From a virus: a DNA stretch of 38,371 nt. The position numbers were made by a program, and so were the translations under genes. The notes under the pieces were generated by a model. That model was not told the origin of the DNA. It made no database searches and saw only the letters and a list, made by a program, of their open reading frames with translations. Shown one piece after another: positions 37,253 through 38,371 of this stretch (the first letter of the stretch is position 1; every line of letters begins with the position of its first letter). Location: positions 1 to 38,371 of IMG/VR virus record IMGVR_UViG_3300034118_001069; one strand, 5' to 3'.

Positions 37253-37542
37253 CACCGCGCCTCCCCGGCGATCATCGCCAGTTCATCGCGCAGCCGGGCT
37301 TCGGCCGCTTCGGCCGCCGTGCGGAGCGCGTCACGCATCACGCGGCGCTGCTCGTCGTCGATGTCCCAGTTCTCTCGGGCAGCGTTGATGCGCCGCTCGC
37401 ACAGCGCGACGCGCTCCCGCAGGCTCTTGCACGTGTTGGGCGACGCAGCGATGATCGACGTGAGCTTCTCGATCTCCGCTCGCACGCGGGCGGACGCTTC
37501 CAGAATCGGCTTGGTGGAAGTCATCTTAAGGGGCTGCGGCAT
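37252..37542 (-). CDS. Hypothetical coiled-coil protein
   Basis: A 96-residue, strongly helical, charged protein (ILEASARVRAEIEKLTSIIA, CERRINAARENWDIDDEQRR, LRTAAEAAEARLRDELAMIA), probably a coiled coil. ATG 37542 overlaps the upstream stop codon (TGATG). The last ten residues, ELAMIAGEAR, match the end of the next upstream protein (ELAVIAGEAQ); the DNA at both gene borders is a near copy. Function unknown. Confidence 0.68.
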   Translation of the reverse strand: MPQPLKMTSTKPILEASARVRAEIEKLTSIIAASPNTCKSLRERVALCERRINAARENWDIDDEQRRVMRDALRTAAEAAEARLRDELAMIAGEAR

Positions 37543-37847
37543 CACTGCGCCTCCCCGGCAATCACCGCCAGTTCTTCGCGCGTCGGGTAGGCAGGCACGA
37601 GCGGGTGGCCTGCGTCGAGCTGCTGCTGCACGCGGCGGCTGAGCGCGTCGCGCTGGCCGTCGGCGCTAAGCAGCGCGTTGGTGCCCGTCTGCAGCCAGCG
37701 CTGGAAGCCGAGCTCGGCTTGCAGCACGAGGAGCTGCCGACGCAGCTCGGTGTACGTGATTTTGCCGGCGCGATACGCGTCCCGGTGCGGCTGCGCCTGC
37801 GCGACGAACGCGCGGCACAGCGGGGTGGTTTCGTTTTCTGTGGTCAT
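37542..37847 (-). CDS. First gene of the leftward PL operon
   Basis: A 101-residue protein starting at ATG 37847 with SD site GAGGAG, about 34 bases after the expected PL start point. It is helical and polar (CRAFVAQAQPHRDAYRAGKI, TYTELRRQLLVLQAELGFQR) and ends ELAVIAGEAQ. The N gene of lambda has this place, but there is no arginine-rich RNA-binding motif here, so I do not call it an antiterminator. No recognised family. Confidence 0.68.
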   Translation of the reverse strand: MTTENETTPLCRAFVAQAQPHRDAYRAGKITYTELRRQLLVLQAELGFQRWLQTGTNALLSADGQRDALSRRVQQQLDAGHPLVPAYPTREELAVIAGEAQ

Positions 37848-37887
37848 TACTGGTCTCCTCACCGCTTGGCTCTCGGTGATGACGGAA

Positions 37888-37916
37888 ATTATATGTCCTA
37901 CAGGAAACATTGTCAA
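37888..37916 (-). promoter_or_regulatory. Leftward early promoter PL with spacer operator
   Basis: On the minus strand the -35 box is TTGACA (37911-37916) and the -10 box TATAAT (37888-37893), exactly 17 bases apart, a full-consensus sigma70 promoter. The spacer contains the operator TGTCCTACAGGAAAC (37894-37908, plus-strand reading). It drives the leftward operon. A promoter this strong would need firm repression in the lysogen. Confidence 0.92.
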
Positions 37917-37928
37917 CAGTCAACAGTA

Positions 37929-37958
37929 TGGCCTACAGGAAACTTTTCCGTGTATCCT
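37929..37958 (+). promoter_or_regulatory. Second left operator and repressor promoter
   Basis: TGGCCTACAGGAAAC (37929-37943) differs from the PL spacer operator at one base and lies 35 bases from it. A -10-like TATCCT (37953-37958) follows; no good -35 box is present, and the operator occupies that place. The start point would fall at about the ATG (37965). This resembles a weak, repressor-controlled maintenance promoter with a leaderless message. Confidence 0.6.
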
Positions 37959-37964
37959 TTTTGC

Positions 37965-38371
37965 ATGAACCCAACAACGCGACAACACACCGCATTTGGA
38001 GCATGGCTCGATCACGCAGTCCGCACCCGACGCGGCCCAGGAGGCGAATGGCTCAGCCAGCGCAAGCTCGCCATGGCCGTGGGCGTGCAGGCTCCGGCAA
38101 TCAACAAAATAATCACAGGCCGCACGCGCCCGTCCGCGGAGGTCGTGATCCGCGTCGCGAATTATTTCAACGATGACGTATCAGAGCTGCTGCGTCTGGC
38201 CGGCTACGAACCGCCCCGCCCTGAAATGACCCTGCCGACGCCGGACAGCCCGGCAAAAATCGAAATGATTGAGCTAATCCGCGAGGTGCTGAGCGACAAA
38301 GACGCCGAGCGCGAGGCAATGGCGATTAGCGCGATGATTAAGGCGCTGCGCTACGGAGCTAATTTTTCGGG
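37965..38371 (+). CDS. Immunity repressor (XRE family), cut by the window end
   Basis: The frame opens at ATG 37965 and is still open at the window end (135 residues). An XRE-type HTH lies at about residues 28-75: WLSQRKLAMAVGVQAPAINK, then IITGRTRPSAEVVIRVANYF. The rest is helical (IEMIELIREVLSDKDAEREA) with no sign of a LexA/CI-type autoprotease domain so far. It is divergent from PL and lies over operators shared with PR, so it is most likely the lysogeny repressor. If the ends are joined, the frame continues for about 22 residues and stops at base 64, for a total near 157. Too short for a RecA-cleavable CI; induction must work otherwise. Confidence 0.8.
   Translation, partial: MNPTTRQHTAFGAWLDHAVRTRRGPGGEWLSQRKLAMAVGVQAPAINKIITGRTRPSAEVVIRVANYFNDDVSELLRLAGYEPPRPEMTLPTPDSPAKIEMIELIREVLSDKDAEREAMAISAMIKALRYGANFS

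Noticed and set aside
1-38371. Terminal direct repeats at the window ends
   Set aside because: The first and last bases share no repeat that I can see; circularity is argued only from the open repressor frame and operator arrangement.
1-38371. tRNA genes, CRISPR arrays or insertion sequences
   Set aside because: No cloverleaf-like segments, regularly spaced repeats or transposase genes were found by reading; the only short tandem arrays are the origin iterons and fibre repeats.

Overview
The window looks like the genome of one temperate tailed phage with siphovirus-type tail genes. It is essentially free of host genes. Support for this: a complete set of terminase, head and long-tail genes; a tape-measure gene; a large serine integrase; two divergent early operons facing outward from an immunity region; and very tight gene packing, with start and stop codons overlapping (ATGA, GTGA, TAATG) throughout. 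The sequence is GC-rich, uses Shine-Dalgarno (SD) sites and has near-consensus sigma70 promoters. The host cannot be named. The Pro/Thr-rich linker and the C-terminal 'sunset' domain of the secreted nuclease are common in Chloroflexota (and some Actinobacteria), which is only a weak hint. No tRNA or CRISPR array was seen, and no stretch over 300 bases lacks a gene.

The right end breaks inside a repressor gene (from 37965). Read across the right end into the left end, this frame stays open and stops at base 64, just inside the next gene. The sequence is therefore probably a circular or circularly permuted genome opened inside its repressor gene. In circular order the immunity region is: leftward promoter PL (-35 TTGACA, 17 bp, -10 TATAAT, minus strand), repressor, a 153-residue protein, a terminator, then rightward promoter PR (TTGACG, 17 bp, TATAAT) and a Cro-like gene. 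PL and PR carry nearly the same operator (TGTCCT-NN-AGGAAAC) in their spacers.

Rightward early genes (593-3888): Cro-like HTH protein, a lambda-O-like replication initiator with iterons and an A-rich tract inside its gene, an HTH/zinc-ribbon protein, SSB, a small protein and a VRR-NUC nuclease. A two-gene minus-strand island (3866-4586) with its own palindromic operator-promoter interrupts the rightward genes. Then come a metallophosphoesterase, a small winged-helix protein and a 67-residue protein.

Three late modules each begin with a copy of the same roughly 70-base element: a -10 box, a conserved leader, and a GC hairpin followed by T6GT4. Module 1 (6055-10076) is lysis and terminase, module 2 (10200-16977) is head, and module 3 (17072-28345) is tail and fibre. 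A terminator directly downstream of the promoter before every late module suggests late-gene control by antitermination or attenuation, and this is the most interesting undescribed feature. The late region also has nested in-frame starts in the endolysin and the protease-capsid fusion, and a textbook -1 frameshift signal in the tail-assembly chaperone.

After the fibre gene, on the minus strand, lies a secreted thermonuclease that looks like an accessory (moron) gene. The long leftward PL operon (37847 down to 29731) follows. It carries many small unknown genes, a RecT-like annealase, a possible sliding-clamp-like protein, a secreted 3D/double-psi-barrel protein, and the serine integrase with two downstream genes. 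It ends at a strong terminator at 29590-29621.
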